From Bacteroidota bacterium (GTDB lineage: Bacteria > Bacteroidota > Bacteroidia > Chitinophagales > Chitinophagaceae), in the NCBI GenBank assembly GCA_026391455.1, contig JAPLEH010000040.1:1-64000 (forward strand): a stretch of 64,000 bases of DNA, given 5' to 3'. This document shows, piece by piece, positions 7,131 to 16,183 of the stretch (its first letter is position 1; each line of letters starts with the position of its first letter). The translations under genes were made by a program, and so were the position numbers. Below the pieces are notes generated by a model. The model saw only the letters and a program-made list of their open reading frames with translations. It ran no database searches and was not told the DNA's origin.

Positions 7131-8906
7131 TTATTGTTGGACACTTTGTCTAATCAATTTTTCATAAATATCTACCACGCATTTTAGTAGCTTTTTGTTC
7201 TCAATGATTATTTGCAAATTTCTAAAAAATGAATATTGTCGGGTATATGTATAATATTTTTTACCGAAAGCATATAATTTATCTGTAGGACTAACTTTAT
7301 TTGTTTCGTTTATTAAATCAAAAATGAAAAAAGCAAAATTCAAAATGTAAGATCCGTCTTTATTTTTTAAATCTTTGTTTTTTATTTTTTTTGAGTGGAA
7401 GTGCCTTAGTGTTTCAATTTTTATAGAAGAAAAAAGAAACTTTTGGTCATGATTATGACTAAAGAATATCCGGTCATTGTTTTTACAATGTATTATTTCT
7501 GAAAAAGAAAGAGAGTTTATTAGGAGCCTGGAAAAGGTTATTTCCAATTCTCTTATATTATTAGTAGGGGATTTGCATAGCTTATCAATAATATAATTAC
7601 CTGCTTTGTATTTAAGACCTGATTGCTTGAAATTGATAATCTTCTCTTTATCGCCTTTCGTAGGAATTTTTAAATATACTACTTGTGGATTTAAATATGG
7701 TAGCTTGTCGTCTATTTCCTGTTTATCATTTTCAATTAAATAGGAGAGAATTAGTTTTTTTCCAAGTTTTCGGATATATGTTAGTGCTGCCAATAGTCCT
7801 TTGTCATTTTCAAGAAAATGAGCGTCATCAATTAGTATATAATCGTTTCTGAAAACATATGAAAAGAATAGATTCATCTTCTTTTCATAAGAGCATTCAC
7901 TAATAAATAAAGAAAATTCCGCAGCGTCAATGTAATTTAAAATTACATTTTTTTCTTTTGTGATCTGATTGCTTATTGCTGACAGTAGATGTGATTTTCC
8001 TGATCCGGCGGTTCCCTTAATTATAAAAGTGTTCCTTTGGGGGCTACTATTTAGGTTATGCCAAATATTAAATTCCTTAATTGCATATTCGTTATTGTCA
8101 CATTCTATTAAGTTTGAAAAATTAAAATACTTATTTGTGTCATAATAATCTTGATGATTTTTGATTTTGAAAAGACTTCGTTCCGATGAAATTTGTAGCT
8201 GTTCTTTAATAATTAGTCTTTTGCATATTTCATAAAATCCAATGAATTTAACGAGTGTTGCTTTAAGAATTGGCTTGTATTTTTTGATTTCGATATTAAA
8301 CTCATCATACATCAGATTTTTAAGATAAATGATCAAATGGTCAGCAAAGTAGTTTTCTACTAAATCGCTATTAAATTCTAAATACAATGTATCGTCTTCA
8401 AATTCTTTTGCAACAATTAGTTGCCCCCATAGTTTAATAGTTTCAGGGAAAACATTTTCTAATTTATCAAGGCACTTGCTCCAATAGTATTTAGCTTTAA
8501 TAAGGTTATTACTATGATCTGAGTTTGTTATATCTGAATCAAGTGCGAATTCTCTAATGAAATCTACCAATTGTTCTTCTAGGTAAGAATTGATTTCTAT
8601 GCAAGGCAATTTATTTTTGAAAAATGATGCTAATTTCCCAGATTCTTTATATTCTATATTGTCTTTCCATTTGAACCCAAAAAGGCATTCTTCACCTGCA
8701 GATTTTTCGATAGTTGTGTTTATGGGGTTTATTTTTGAATGTTGAAAATAAATAGGCACTATGACGAAATCTTGAATTGTTTGATTATTGTCAGTTACCT
8801 GCATAAACAGATTCTCACCGGATTTGAATATAGGTGTCACGAAGCCGGTTTCATAATCAAGGGCTTCTATGGAACCATAAAGCTTATATTTTTGATTAGG
8901 CTTCAT
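7131..8906 (-). CDS. DnaA-like AAA+ ATPase with extra N-terminal domain
   Basis: The 591-residue protein has four parts. Residues 1-135 are a novel beta-rich domain. Residues 139-212 (YYWSKCLDKLE...LWGQL...LYLEFNSDLVENYFADHL) resemble DnaA domain I. Residues about 258-470 are an AAA+ domain of DnaA/Hda type, with Walker A GTAGSGKSH (298-306), Walker B YILIDDAHFL (356-365) and the sensor-2-like stretch NNIRELEITFSRL (449-461). Residues 497-591 occupy the place of DnaA domain IV and keep some of its hydrophobic pattern, but the DHTT-type oriC-binding signature is not evident. It is therefore a DnaA relative unlikely to be the replication initiator. It overlaps the preceding gene by 11 bp, so the two are translationally coupled. 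Both are AT-rich and look horizontally acquired. Confidence 0.75.
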   Translation of the reverse strand: MKPNQKYKLYGSIEALDYETGFVTPIFKSGENLFMQVTDNNQTIQDFVIVPIYFQHSKINPINTTIEKSAGEECLFGFKWKDNIEYKESGKLASFFKNKLPCIEINSYLEEQLVDFIREFALDSDITNSDHSNNLIKAKYYWSKCLDKLENVFPETIKLWGQLIVAKEFEDDTLYLEFNSDLVENYFADHLIIYLKNLMYDEFNIEIKKYKPILKATLVKFIGFYEICKRLIIKEQLQISSERSLFKIKNHQDYYDTNKYFNFSNLIECDNNEYAIKEFNIWHNLNSSPQRNTFIIKGTAGSGKSHLLSAISNQITKEKNVILNYIDAAEFSLFISECSYEKKMNLFFSYVFRNDYILIDDAHFLENDKGLLAALTYIRKLGKKLILSYLIENDKQEIDDKLPYLNPQVVYLKIPTKGDKEKIINFKQSGLKYKAGNYIIDKLCKSPTNNIRELEITFSRLLINSLSFSEIIHCKNNDRIFFSHNHDQKFLFSSIKIETLRHFHSKKIKNKDLKNKDGSYILNFAFFIFDLINETNKVSPTDKLYAFGKKYYTYTRQYSFFRNLQIIIENKKLLKCVVDIYEKLIRQSVQQ

Positions 8907-9681
8907 TGAGATAATTTCTTTTTATCAAAAATTGTTTTGCTAAATCTAAAATTTGGGTATAGTAATAATGAGATGCAATGCCATAAGAGTTATATGGGAT
9001 AATTTCAACCTTAAGTTCCTTCACAAGTACTTCCTGGACGATTTCAGCAACACATAAATGTTTCGGCAGAATTACAGCCATCAAGGATTTTTCTGTCAAT
9101 TCCAAAGGAGCAGACATTTGAATTTCGATACTTGCTTTTCTGTCATCAACTACGCTTTTGCCTGCATCTCGGATTAATTTTGAATATGATTCTTTAGGGA
9201 AGTCCAATGGGTCATAATCCAAATGTTGAGGTATAACCCCATTGAAATAGTTAGCGTTGTTTTGGAAAAAATACCCAATCATCCTGATAATAGAATTCAG
9301 TTCAGGTTTCAAAAAAAACTGATTGATTTCCATTTTTGAGTGTAAGAAATCTGCATACAAACCGTTGGTAAACGCACCTGAATCAAATGGAATTATTCTT
9401 TTTATATTATTAATGATCCCTGGATTAATAATAAAACAAGCCGGAAGATAGGAGGTTAAATCAGAATTTTCTGTTACTGATGATCTGTATGCTGGTCTGC
9501 CATAAAACAAATACAACAACTCTTCATTTAAAAAGTCCTTGCATGTTTGTAATTGAGGGATTAATTTTTTGTGTCGAAGTATTTCGTTGAGATAGTAGGA
9601 CTCACAAGTGTGAAAGATAGGTAGCAGATCTAATCCGCTAATATTTGAATTTAGTTTATTATCGAAGTATTCGTTTGTCAA
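8896..9681 (-). CDS. Unknown partner of DnaA-like ATPase, possible ART fold
   Basis: The first gene of the minus-strand pair encodes 261 residues with no signal or membrane segment. Notable blocks are IFHTCESYYLNEIL (22-35), the striking YLFYGRPAYR (57-66), PFDSGAF (98-104) and DDRKASIEIQ (179-188). The order His, Tyr, Glu resembles the H-Y-E arrangement of some ADP-ribosyltransferase-like enzymes, such as those that act early on 'come back to the start of the chain' H-x-T motifs, but I see no decisive signature; this is a hypothesis to test by structure prediction. Its last 11 bp overlap the ATPase start, so the two proteins very probably work together. Nothing around it suggests a metabolic role. 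Confidence 0.6.
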   Translation of the reverse strand: MTNEYFDNKLNSNISGLDLLPIFHTCESYYLNEILRHKKLIPQLQTCKDFLNEELLYLFYGRPAYRSSVTENSDLTSYLPACFIINPGIINNIKRIIPFDSGAFTNGLYADFLHSKMEINQFFLKPELNSIIRMIGYFFQNNANYFNGVIPQHLDYDPLDFPKESYSKLIRDAGKSVVDDRKASIEIQMSAPLELTEKSLMAVILPKHLCVAEIVQEVLVKELKVEIIPYNSYGIASHYYYTQILDLAKQFLIKRNYLNEA

Positions 9682-10177
9682 TACACTTGATAATTTTACA
9701 CAATTTAAATTATCCGATTAGCAATGCAAAATATCTTTTTGAATACATGTTGCACTCCTGGTTTTAGTGTATAGGAGTAAAGTATTGTCAATCAGCTTTT
9801 TCTGTTGCAAAGTTTTAACTTATCGGCAATTCGTTAGTTAAGAATTACGGTTTCCCATATATTATTTCTCATTAATTCTCTGCTCACACAACACCAACAT
9901 TGGCACTTTTTTCATCCAAATCCTACATACTTTCATTACTAAGGTCAAACCCCTAACGAGTTAAATTTCGTTTCCTAAAACTTGTTGAATTCAAAATCAC
10001 CTTGTATGTTTGAAACATCCGTCATATAAATGATACGGATCATCTCAACAATCTAACCGAACACTTCCTGCTTCGGTTTCTATTTCTCCAAAGAAATACT
10101 TATAGCTGCAAGCATAAGATGGGCATTCCTAATCGGGGTGTTTGTCCAACATAATGTATTTAAAAATTAAAAAAGCG
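9682..10177. other. Divergent intergenic region, AT-rich
   Basis: This 496-bp gap separates the leftward DnaA-like pair from the rightward modular secreted protein and must hold promoters for both. No convincing TAnnTTTG element was found. A 7-bp inverted repeat AACCGAA/TTCGGTT with a 10-base loop lies at 10055-10078; it has no T-run. No gene can be supported here. Confidence 0.35.
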
Positions 10178-12016
10178 ATGCACCTTAAGTACAGGAATTA
10201 TTGGTTAGTAAGTATAGTAATCTTGATCGGGTATGCAGCCTGCCGCAAGGCAGATGCGCCGCTTACGCAGGAGCGGGGGCAATCGGCCATTACCCGGTTT
10301 TTTTATGAGCGGGCACCGGCTACACCATTGGTGCAATCCATTCGCGATTACGCCATCCGGGAGCAGGCCAAGGCACCGTTTGCAGAAGCGCTCATCCGCC
10401 AGATCGGCTATCCGCAATGGAATAAGGCCCTTACGATAGCCGGTGCTTCGCCATCGCGGTCGGGGCGGGGAGCTGAAGATTCGGTGCATATTACCTACGT
10501 ACCTTTTGTGAGGGATAGTCAGCAGCACGTGAATGCCACCCTGGCGGTAGCCACATCCCCGGGAGATACCTCGCTCCGCATCTTCTGCGACTGGCAATAT
10601 GCCGATACCACGGCCACCGGCCTCAGCAAGGCGCAATTTGCCCTTACTATGATGGCGCTAGATGAAGCCGTATTTGGCAACCGCCTCTACCAGCTTACGG
10701 ATACCACGATTTTCCACCACCGGTCGCGCTATATACGGCCGCATGCACCGGGTAGTGGTGCAACCAAATCATTGGCCACCGCTTCCTCCTCATTGCTATC
10801 CTGGTTGTATACCACTACCATTTGCTGGACAGAATATGTACCCCTGTACCAAGGCCAGGTGGTGGGCTGTGATCCTGAGACAGATTGTCCATTCTATACC
10901 GCAGTGCAAGCCTGTATCGAAATCATCTGGAGCAGCAGCGGTGGCGGTGGTGGCGGAGGAACTTCGGGCCCTATTGGCGGCACGGGAGGCGGAGGAGGCT
11001 CCGGCAGTGGCGGCGGATGGGTACCCCCCAATAATCCGAACCCCTGCGGCGGCGTAGCTTCGCTCATAGAAACACAGGTAGGCTGTGGTGTGGGCTGGGT
11101 GCCTGTGGGAGGGGGAGGAGGGGCTTACAATCCCTATGCCGGAGCTGCCATTTTCAATAACTCAGAAGTTTCTGTACGTGATAACAATAAGATTAATTAT
11201 TGGAAAACAAATAACCTGGATACATTGGGGTTAGATAGCTGCAGGATGCAACTGCTCAATAAACTTATCAATACTTTGGGACAAAGTCCAATTGGAGTTT
11301 TCTTATCAAAGCTTGATAATGCGATTGGAATACCTAATACAATTGACAAATTCAAAATTCATTTCTTAACTCGGCCAATGATTAACTACGATGCTATTAC
11401 TGAACATGCTATTTATGATGAAATTTCAAAGGAATTTGAAGTCGATATTGTGCTTGATTCCACAAGGGCAAAAACGGCTACTGATATTTTTATAGTAAAT
11501 ACATTATTTCATGAAATAGTACATGCATATATGACATTCATTTGGAAGAAGTTAAATCAAGGGGCCACACAACAGCAAATGGATAGCCTGAAATATGACC
11601 AGATATTTAATGCTTATGTAGATACGCTTCGTATTCGGGACTCCCTTAACCCACAATTAGCCATATTGCAAATGGAATCAATTCAACACAATTATATGGC
11701 AGATCGGCTTATTGAATATATAGCGAATACGGTCAAGATTTATGACAATAAGCCGTCGACAAATGATAGTTATTATTGGTATTTGGCATGGGCTGGACTT
11801 ACCCGAAAACAGGTGAGGACATGGAAGTCACTTTGGCCTAATTTCCCTTCCTGGCCTCCAACGAACCCTGCTACATCTGAAGCTGACAAAAGAGGATTAA
11901 AATATGCCCTGACACTATCCCGGATTGATTCAATTTATAACGTAGTATTGGAAAATGAATCAAAAGGATTACCAGGTGCTAAGGGTAGAAAACCAGTAGT
12001 TGGAGGTTGTTATTAA
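10178..12016 (+). CDS. Modular secreted protein with HExxH C-terminal domain
   Basis: About 612 residues from the ATG at 10178; ATG 10154 and TTG 10142 are alternatives. The N-terminus is a lipoprotein-like signal (VSIVILIGYAACRK). The first ~320 residues are GC-rich and include a long glycine-rich linker (10937-11022) with WVPPNNPNPCGG and a second Gly-rich patch, a pattern seen in large Chitinophagaceae secreted-protein families. From about 11150 the DNA becomes AT-rich and the protein changes character: this C-terminal part has the zinc-protease motif HEIVH (11510-11524) with SMESIQHNYMADRLIEY downstream. The abrupt change suggests that a new C-terminal domain was joined to a conserved carrier, as in polymorphic effectors. 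Two small exported proteins follow closely and could be partners or inhibitors (inference). Confidence 0.65.
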   Translation: MHLKYRNYWLVSIVILIGYAACRKADAPLTQERGQSAITRFFYERAPATPLVQSIRDYAIREQAKAPFAEALIRQIGYPQWNKALTIAGASPSRSGRGAEDSVHITYVPFVRDSQQHVNATLAVATSPGDTSLRIFCDWQYADTTATGLSKAQFALTMMALDEAVFGNRLYQLTDTTIFHHRSRYIRPHAPGSGATKSLATASSSLLSWLYTTTICWTEYVPLYQGQVVGCDPETDCPFYTAVQACIEIIWSSSGGGGGGGTSGPIGGTGGGGGSGSGGGWVPPNNPNPCGGVASLIETQVGCGVGWVPVGGGGGAYNPYAGAAIFNNSEVSVRDNNKINYWKTNNLDTLGLDSCRMQLLNKLINTLGQSPIGVFLSKLDNAIGIPNTIDKFKIHFLTRPMINYDAITEHAIYDEISKEFEVDIVLDSTRAKTATDIFIVNTLFHEIVHAYMTFIWKKLNQGATQQQMDSLKYDQIFNAYVDTLRIRDSLNPQLAILQMESIQHNYMADRLIEYIANTVKIYDNKPSTNDSYYWYLAWAGLTRKQVRTWKSLWPNFPSWPPTNPATSEADKRGLKYALTLSRIDSIYNVVLENESKGLPGAKGRKPVVGGCY

Positions 12017-12034
12017 CAACGTTAATTTTATCTT

Positions 12035-12532
12035 ATGCGAATAACCTTAATGCTATGTATTTTCTTGTTAATAAGTCAGTTTGGGTTCTCCCAAGCTGAT
12101 TTAACACAAACGGCTTCACGAATTGTACATTTTATTGAACGAAACCTGAAGATTGAAGAAAATAGCAACAATGAACCAGTTTATGATTTTTTTGTCTATG
12201 ACATTTCAATCGATAGCTCGGGCAAAATTTCTTCTATGCATACCCTGATATGGGATAGCATTAGTTGTATCAAGCGGGTAAATGAACTTGCAGATTCTAT
12301 AAAAGTTAATTATTCATTTCATAAACCGAGATGCTATAAATTTTTTGTGCCGGTATTAGTTGTATCTGAAAAAGGTCAGGAAAATCAAAGAAAGGATTTA
12401 GAAGCTTTAGCAGAAACAATTAAATTTTTCGGTTTGTTTAAAGGTCAGCAGAAGAACGGAGTGTATGTAACAAGATTGGCGACAGTGATGGTTTTGGCAA
12501 ATTCCGGGAAAAATGATTTAATTAAAGAGTAA
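12035..12532 (+). CDS. Small exported protein, possible cognate partner
   Basis: The 165-residue product has a clear signal peptide (MRITLMLCIFLLISQFGFSQ) and a mature domain without membrane segments. It starts 18 bp after the HExxH protein and shares its AT-rich composition, so it is probably co-transcribed. The family is not recognised; FFVYDISIDSSGKI and KFFVPVLVVSE suggest an alpha/beta fold. A periplasmic immunity or accessory role for the preceding protein is possible but rests only on position. Confidence 0.6.
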   Translation: MRITLMLCIFLLISQFGFSQADLTQTASRIVHFIERNLKIEENSNNEPVYDFFVYDISIDSSGKISSMHTLIWDSISCIKRVNELADSIKVNYSFHKPRCYKFFVPVLVVSEKGQENQRKDLEALAETIKFFGLFKGQQKNGVYVTRLATVMVLANSGKNDLIKE

Positions 12533-12545
12533 TTAAGTTGCTGAA

Positions 12546-12938
12546 ATGAAGTATATGCTAATGCTATTTACCCAGGCATTAATACTTATAATTGAAAAAA
12601 ATACTTATTGCCAAACATCAGATACAACCCTAAATAAGCTTATAGCGATTAATGAAACCAATTATAGGGGAAAGCCACTGGATTCAATACTATCAGTGCT
12701 TCCGCCAGAATTTATACAGATGAAAGTGGTGTCAAGCCACCACCGTTATACAGTTCGGTTCTTAAGGGTTAAGTATGCAAATGACGTTTGGATTGAACTC
12801 CACGTAAGGGAGTTTACGCATATGAATCCGGTCGATAAAAACTATAATTGGGATATGAATCTGATGAAGAAAGAGAAATTATACCGGGCGGTGATATATC
12901 AAAAGAATGACTGTTTTTTGAATTGTGAAGTTTGGTAG
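12546..12938 (+). CDS. Small exported protein, unknown
   Basis: 130 residues with an N-terminal hydrophobic signal (MLMLFTQALILIIEKNTYCQ) ending near TSDTT. The mature part contains LDSILSVLPPEFIQMKV and paired beta-strand-like segments rich in Tyr and Arg. It lies 13 bp after the previous exported protein in the same AT-rich block, so the three genes from 10178 probably form one transcription unit. No family is recognised. Confidence 0.55.
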   Translation: MKYMLMLFTQALILIIEKNTYCQTSDTTLNKLIAINETNYRGKPLDSILSVLPPEFIQMKVVSSHHRYTVRFLRVKYANDVWIELHVREFTHMNPVDKNYNWDMNLMKKEKLYRAVIYQKNDCFLNCEVW

Positions 12939-13387
12939 TTTTATTTAGAAAGCGAAAGGATGTATTTAATGGTAATAATGAAGATTTGTAAGATCGTTTT
13001 ATTGGCATTCTTTTAAGACTCCCGTTAATTTCTCCTGTTGAGCAGCCATGTATTTCAATTCCCATTCGCGCTGAAAGTGCGCCATTACACTACACCACGA
13101 AACCCGATTGCCGTATTACCTGATTCAGGCTAAAGTTAAAATCACGATTCATTGATTAAATACACTGTTTTGTAGGTAAAAATTAACATCAGTGAATTGT
13201 GGCAATCCGTTGGGGCATTTGAATTGACTGTGAGATCTTTTATACTTAGTTTTGTATAGATTTTTTTGTGTCTCAGGTGTTTATCTTCCACTGACCCTCA
13301 CGTTACTTCCCCTTCCATATAGTATAAAACTATTGGGTAATTGATCATTACCCATGTTCATATATTTAATTTTTAAACCAACATCTC
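12939..13387. other. Intergenic region with degenerate sequence
   Basis: This 449-bp gap starts with a 12-codon open stretch (from ATG 12980) that looks like the beginning of a signal peptide and stops at once, perhaps the remnant of another small exported-protein gene. AAATACACTGTTTTGTAGGT at 13158-13177 loosely resembles the paired hairpins at 5013 and 6071 but lacks the clean stem. The right half holds the promoter at 13224-13254. Confidence 0.3.
13224..13254 (+). promoter_or_regulatory. Bacteroidota-type promoter
   Basis: TTG at 13224-13226 and TAGTTTTG at 13247-13254, separated by 20 bp, fit the Bacteroidota consensus (-33 TTG/TTTG, -7 TAnnTTTG). Transcription would start near 13261, giving a leader of roughly 127 nt before the T9SS-cargo gene at 13388. 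Confidence 0.5.
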
Positions 13388-14488
13388 ATGAAAACAAAGT
13401 CACTACTTATCATTTCTTTTATTTTTTTCTGTTTCTCTGTTTATTCAGCCAATGCACAATGCGGCGTTAACATGCTCACCAACCCGGGATTTGAAAGCCC
13501 GGTACAGCCCGTAATTGGTGAAAACCACACGGGGGTATCCGCCTACGGCGGGTGGACCAATACCAATGCAGCTCCTTTTGTTATTGTTAAAACAGCACCT
13601 ACTTATCCGAATGGGCCCGATAATGCATACGATGGTATCCAGTTTCTTGATGTTCAGGGCGCTACAGCTACCATTTATCAGGATTTCACCATAAGCGGAT
13701 CTACAAAGTTTGTTTCCTATGGTGGTCAGTTTTCTTCCAGAGGCCCGCATCCATTCTATAGTAATTGGGTTGGTTCAGTAAGCATTCAGTCTTTGCCCTC
13801 CATGACGGTAGTCGCCAGTTCCTCTACCGGTCTTTTTCACAATGGGGTAAATCAGGAAATCTGGTCGCCCGCTGTTGGAATTACCAGCCTGCCTCCGGGC
13901 AACTACCGGTTCTCCGCTACTTTTGGTGATTTTGGAAATTTTGATGGAGCCTATCTTTATCAGGATTGTGCGTTGCCGGTAACCCTGCAGTATTTTGAAG
14001 GAGATTATAAAAACAATGAGGTGGCATTAACATGGAAAGCGGAATCTGTTTCCAACTTTTCCCATTTCGAAGTAGAAAAAAGCACCAACGGTACATTGTT
14101 TGAGTCACTGAAGCGTGTGCCTGTTTCTGATACAGCTATCTACCATTGCACGGATCGGGAATTGACAAAAGCCAGTACTTATTATTACCGGCTTAAAATG
14201 GTGGATGCAGATGGCAAATTCGTTTATTCCCGGATTATCAAAATAAACACAGGCGATAACAGCACATTTACCGTTTTAAAAAATCCGGCCAGCAATACAC
14301 TTGCGCTGGCAGGTATGCAGGCAAATGGAATCATACGTGTAATGGATATGTCGGGTAAAATAGTATTACAGCAAAATGTGCAAAGCCAGTCGCTGTCTGC
14401 CGACATTTCTTATTTACGAAAAGGACTCTATATAGTACAATACACCCATGGTGAAACCACCTCCTCCAGAAAGTTTTTGATACAATAA
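13388..14488 (+). CDS. Secreted protein with T9SS C-terminal sorting domain
   Basis: 366 residues. A signal peptide (about 1-24, ending ANAQ) is followed by a beta-sandwich domain starting CGVNMLTNPGFESP, typical of carbohydrate-binding or PEP-CTERM-like jelly-roll modules. Then comes a fibronectin-like segment (LPVTLQYFEGDYKNNEVAL, VSNFSHFEVEKS) that commonly precedes type IX sorting domains in Chitinophagaceae. The C-terminal ~75 residues (NPASNTLAL, IRVMDMSGKIV, LRKGLYIVQY, RKFLIQ) form a type A T9SS sorting domain, so the protein is probably exported across the outer membrane. It is monocistronic, with a promoter upstream and a strong terminator at 14521. Confidence 0.8.
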   Translation: MKTKSLLIISFIFFCFSVYSANAQCGVNMLTNPGFESPVQPVIGENHTGVSAYGGWTNTNAAPFVIVKTAPTYPNGPDNAYDGIQFLDVQGATATIYQDFTISGSTKFVSYGGQFSSRGPHPFYSNWVGSVSIQSLPSMTVVASSSTGLFHNGVNQEIWSPAVGITSLPPGNYRFSATFGDFGNFDGAYLYQDCALPVTLQYFEGDYKNNEVALTWKAESVSNFSHFEVEKSTNGTLFESLKRVPVSDTAIYHCTDRELTKASTYYYRLKMVDADGKFVYSRIIKINTGDNSTFTVLKNPASNTLALAGMQANGIIRVMDMSGKIVLQQNVQSQSLSADISYLRKGLYIVQYTHGETTSSRKFLIQ

Positions 14489-14520
14489 TGTAAATGCTGC
14501 TTCAAACGATATGCAGAAGA

Positions 14521-14547
14521 CCCTGTCTTTTCAGACAGGGTTTTTTA
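14521..14547 (+). terminator. Rho-independent terminator after T9SS cargo gene
   Basis: CCCTGTCT (14521-14528), loop TTTC, AGACAGGG (14533-14540), then a run of six T. It lies 33 bp after the stop codon at 14488. Confidence 0.9.
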
Positions 14548-14732
14548 TTTGGCTGCAGGTGATGTATTTGAGTAAAAGCACAATTACATGTTAGTCGGCA
14601 CTTTTTTTATTCTTGCAAGCGGGTACTTCGTACAGCTTTGATCAATGGAAATAAATTAAAATATTTTACTTTTATCCGGGCTTTTCAAACGACGAGAGAC
14701 CGGTTCACTAAATACCACCATAAATAAAACAA

Positions 14733-15101
14733 ATGTCCATCACGCCCCCGATTCAAATATTTTTTGCCGCAATGGGCACCATCCTCCTGATCGATTCAAT
14801 AGGTTCGGTATTATCAAGAAAACTTGGTTTTTACTATGGCAGATTGGGATACCTTTCCTTTGTAGTCTATTTCTTCTTTGGATACCTGCAGGGGGCACAA
14901 AGTGATTTTCAAACTACGGGTATCCTGGCAGCTTTGCTGGGTTTTGTGGATAGCACATTGGGTTTTCGGATTTCCAGGGTACTCAAAGCCAATTATGGTA
15001 AATATGAGGATAGGATTAAGGAAGGATTGACTCCTGCCGTTGTCTTCATCGTTGCTTTCCTTTCCTTTGTAGTAGGTAGTATCGGATACAGCCTTTCCTG
15101 A
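14733..15101 (+). CDS. Small integral membrane protein, unknown
   Basis: 122 residues with four hydrophobic stretches (about 8-24, 38-54, 62-76 and 99-120). There is a conserved-looking glycine pattern (LLGFVDSTLGFRIS) and a short basic loop between helices 3 and 4 (KANYGKYEDRIKEG). It is small and moderately GC-rich like core genes. The family is not recognised. It stands alone between a terminator and a 470-bp gap. Confidence 0.6.
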   Translation: MSITPPIQIFFAAMGTILLIDSIGSVLSRKLGFYYGRLGYLSFVVYFFFGYLQGAQSDFQTTGILAALLGFVDSTLGFRISRVLKANYGKYEDRIKEGLTPAVVFIVAFLSFVVGSIGYSLS

Positions 15102-15571
15102 TGGCGTAGCAGCCGCGATACGCCGGTTTTCTTTACGTTTCCTGCAATGATCGGGTAAGAGCTATTTACGAATATGAAACGAACCCCGTGGATACCATAT
15201 ATCAGTATCACTATAACAGGATTGATTCACAGCAATAACAATCATGGATGGAATTAGTGCCTTTCATTGATAACTGAAAGTACCTGTCAATATCCCGAAA
15301 CCAGCCCCGCGATAGGCAAAAAAAATCCTGAAAAAGCAAGAAACCGCTGAAAACCCCTTTTTTACGCCAAAAAAGGCTAAGTAAAAACCTCAGTTCCGTG
15401 TTTCATTTACCACATTCATTTGCAAAAAAGGGCATTTACAAACTACAGCCCTTTGGGGCTAGCTAAATACACTTAAGTATAAGTATCCCGATGTAATTTG
15501 CACCAGCAACAGAATGAAAGTGTTGCTGCCAAATGTTCCCGTTTTTAAATATCCTAATAGAAAATTGTCTT
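15102..15571. other. Intergenic region with possible gene remnant
   Basis: In this 470-bp gap, bases about 15133-15237 translate without stop to a 34-codon tail (VRAIYEYETNPVDTIYQYHY... ending QQ-stop) that looks like a real protein C-terminus but has no start or upstream body, so it may be the end of a lost gene. The right half has short inverted repeats around CCCTTTGGGG but no promoter I can defend. Confidence 0.3.
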
Positions 15572-16048
15572 ATGAAAAACCAACTTATTAGCCGCCTTAC
15601 AGATTATAACACTGTACCGGCCCCCGTATCCAAACCTGTAAACCGTTTCAAAGCCACGTCTTCAAATTTTACCGCCTTTCCTTCGGCGGTTTGTCCAACG
15701 GGTATGTCCGCCCAGGCTTTGCTACTTGTGCCGCATTCGCCCGCCCGGGCAATGCTGGCACAACAGGAACTGATAGCTCACAAAGCTTATTCCGTATCCC
15801 GTGTAATGGCCTGCTACGCACTCGACCTTACCGACGATGCCTTATGCGAAGCCATCACCATTTCCCGGGCCGAACTGGTGCAGGAAAAGCCGCAGCACCT
15901 GATTATGATCGCGGCCAAACTGCTGGCCAAAGCCCACACGCTGCTGGATGAACTGGAGCCCTATGGCCTCACCAGCAATCAACTGGCTGATCTGGATGGA
16001 GAGATCAGACGACTGGTGAAAATGTGCAAGTCCAACAGCCAGGCTTAA
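15572..16048 (+). CDS. Conserved hypothetical protein (KNQLISRLTDYN type)
   Basis: The ATG at 15572 gives 158 residues beginning MKNQLISRLTDYNTVPAPV. A TTG at 15533 would add 13 residues of doubtful coding. The N-terminal 45 residues are low-complexity and Pro/Ala/Ser-rich. The rest is a helical domain (ARAMLAQQELIAHKAY...HTLLDELEPYGLTSNQLADLD...) without membrane segments. Similar 'MKNQ.ISRLTDYN' hypotheticals are frequent in Chitinophagaceae, often in isolated, repeated loci; no function is known to me. The gene is followed by a good terminator. Confidence 0.6.
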   Translation: MKNQLISRLTDYNTVPAPVSKPVNRFKATSSNFTAFPSAVCPTGMSAQALLLVPHSPARAMLAQQELIAHKAYSVSRVMACYALDLTDDALCEAITISRAELVQEKPQHLIMIAAKLLAKAHTLLDELEPYGLTSNQLADLDGEIRRLVKMCKSNSQA

Positions 16049-16085
16049 AATGGATGTCCTTGTTTTTTAATTTATAGCAAACCAA

Positions 16086-16110
16086 CCCTGCCTTTCCAGG
16101 CGGGGTTTTT
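16086..16110 (+). terminator. Rho-independent terminator
   Basis: CCCTGCCT (16086-16093), loop TTCC, AGGCGGGG (16098-16105) with one G-T pair, then TTTTT. It lies 37 bp after the stop of the KNQLISRLTDYN-type gene. Confidence 0.85.
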
Positions 16111-16183
16111 TATTAACAGTACTACAGCAAACCTCCTCAGAAACATCCATACATTTGCTCATAACTTGTAAACTTTCCTGCTT

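Noticed and set aside
10662-11057. Second plus-strand frame of 131 codons in the glycine-rich gene
   Set aside because: It is an alternate frame of the GC-rich linker-coding DNA, Ala/Arg-rich without any domain.
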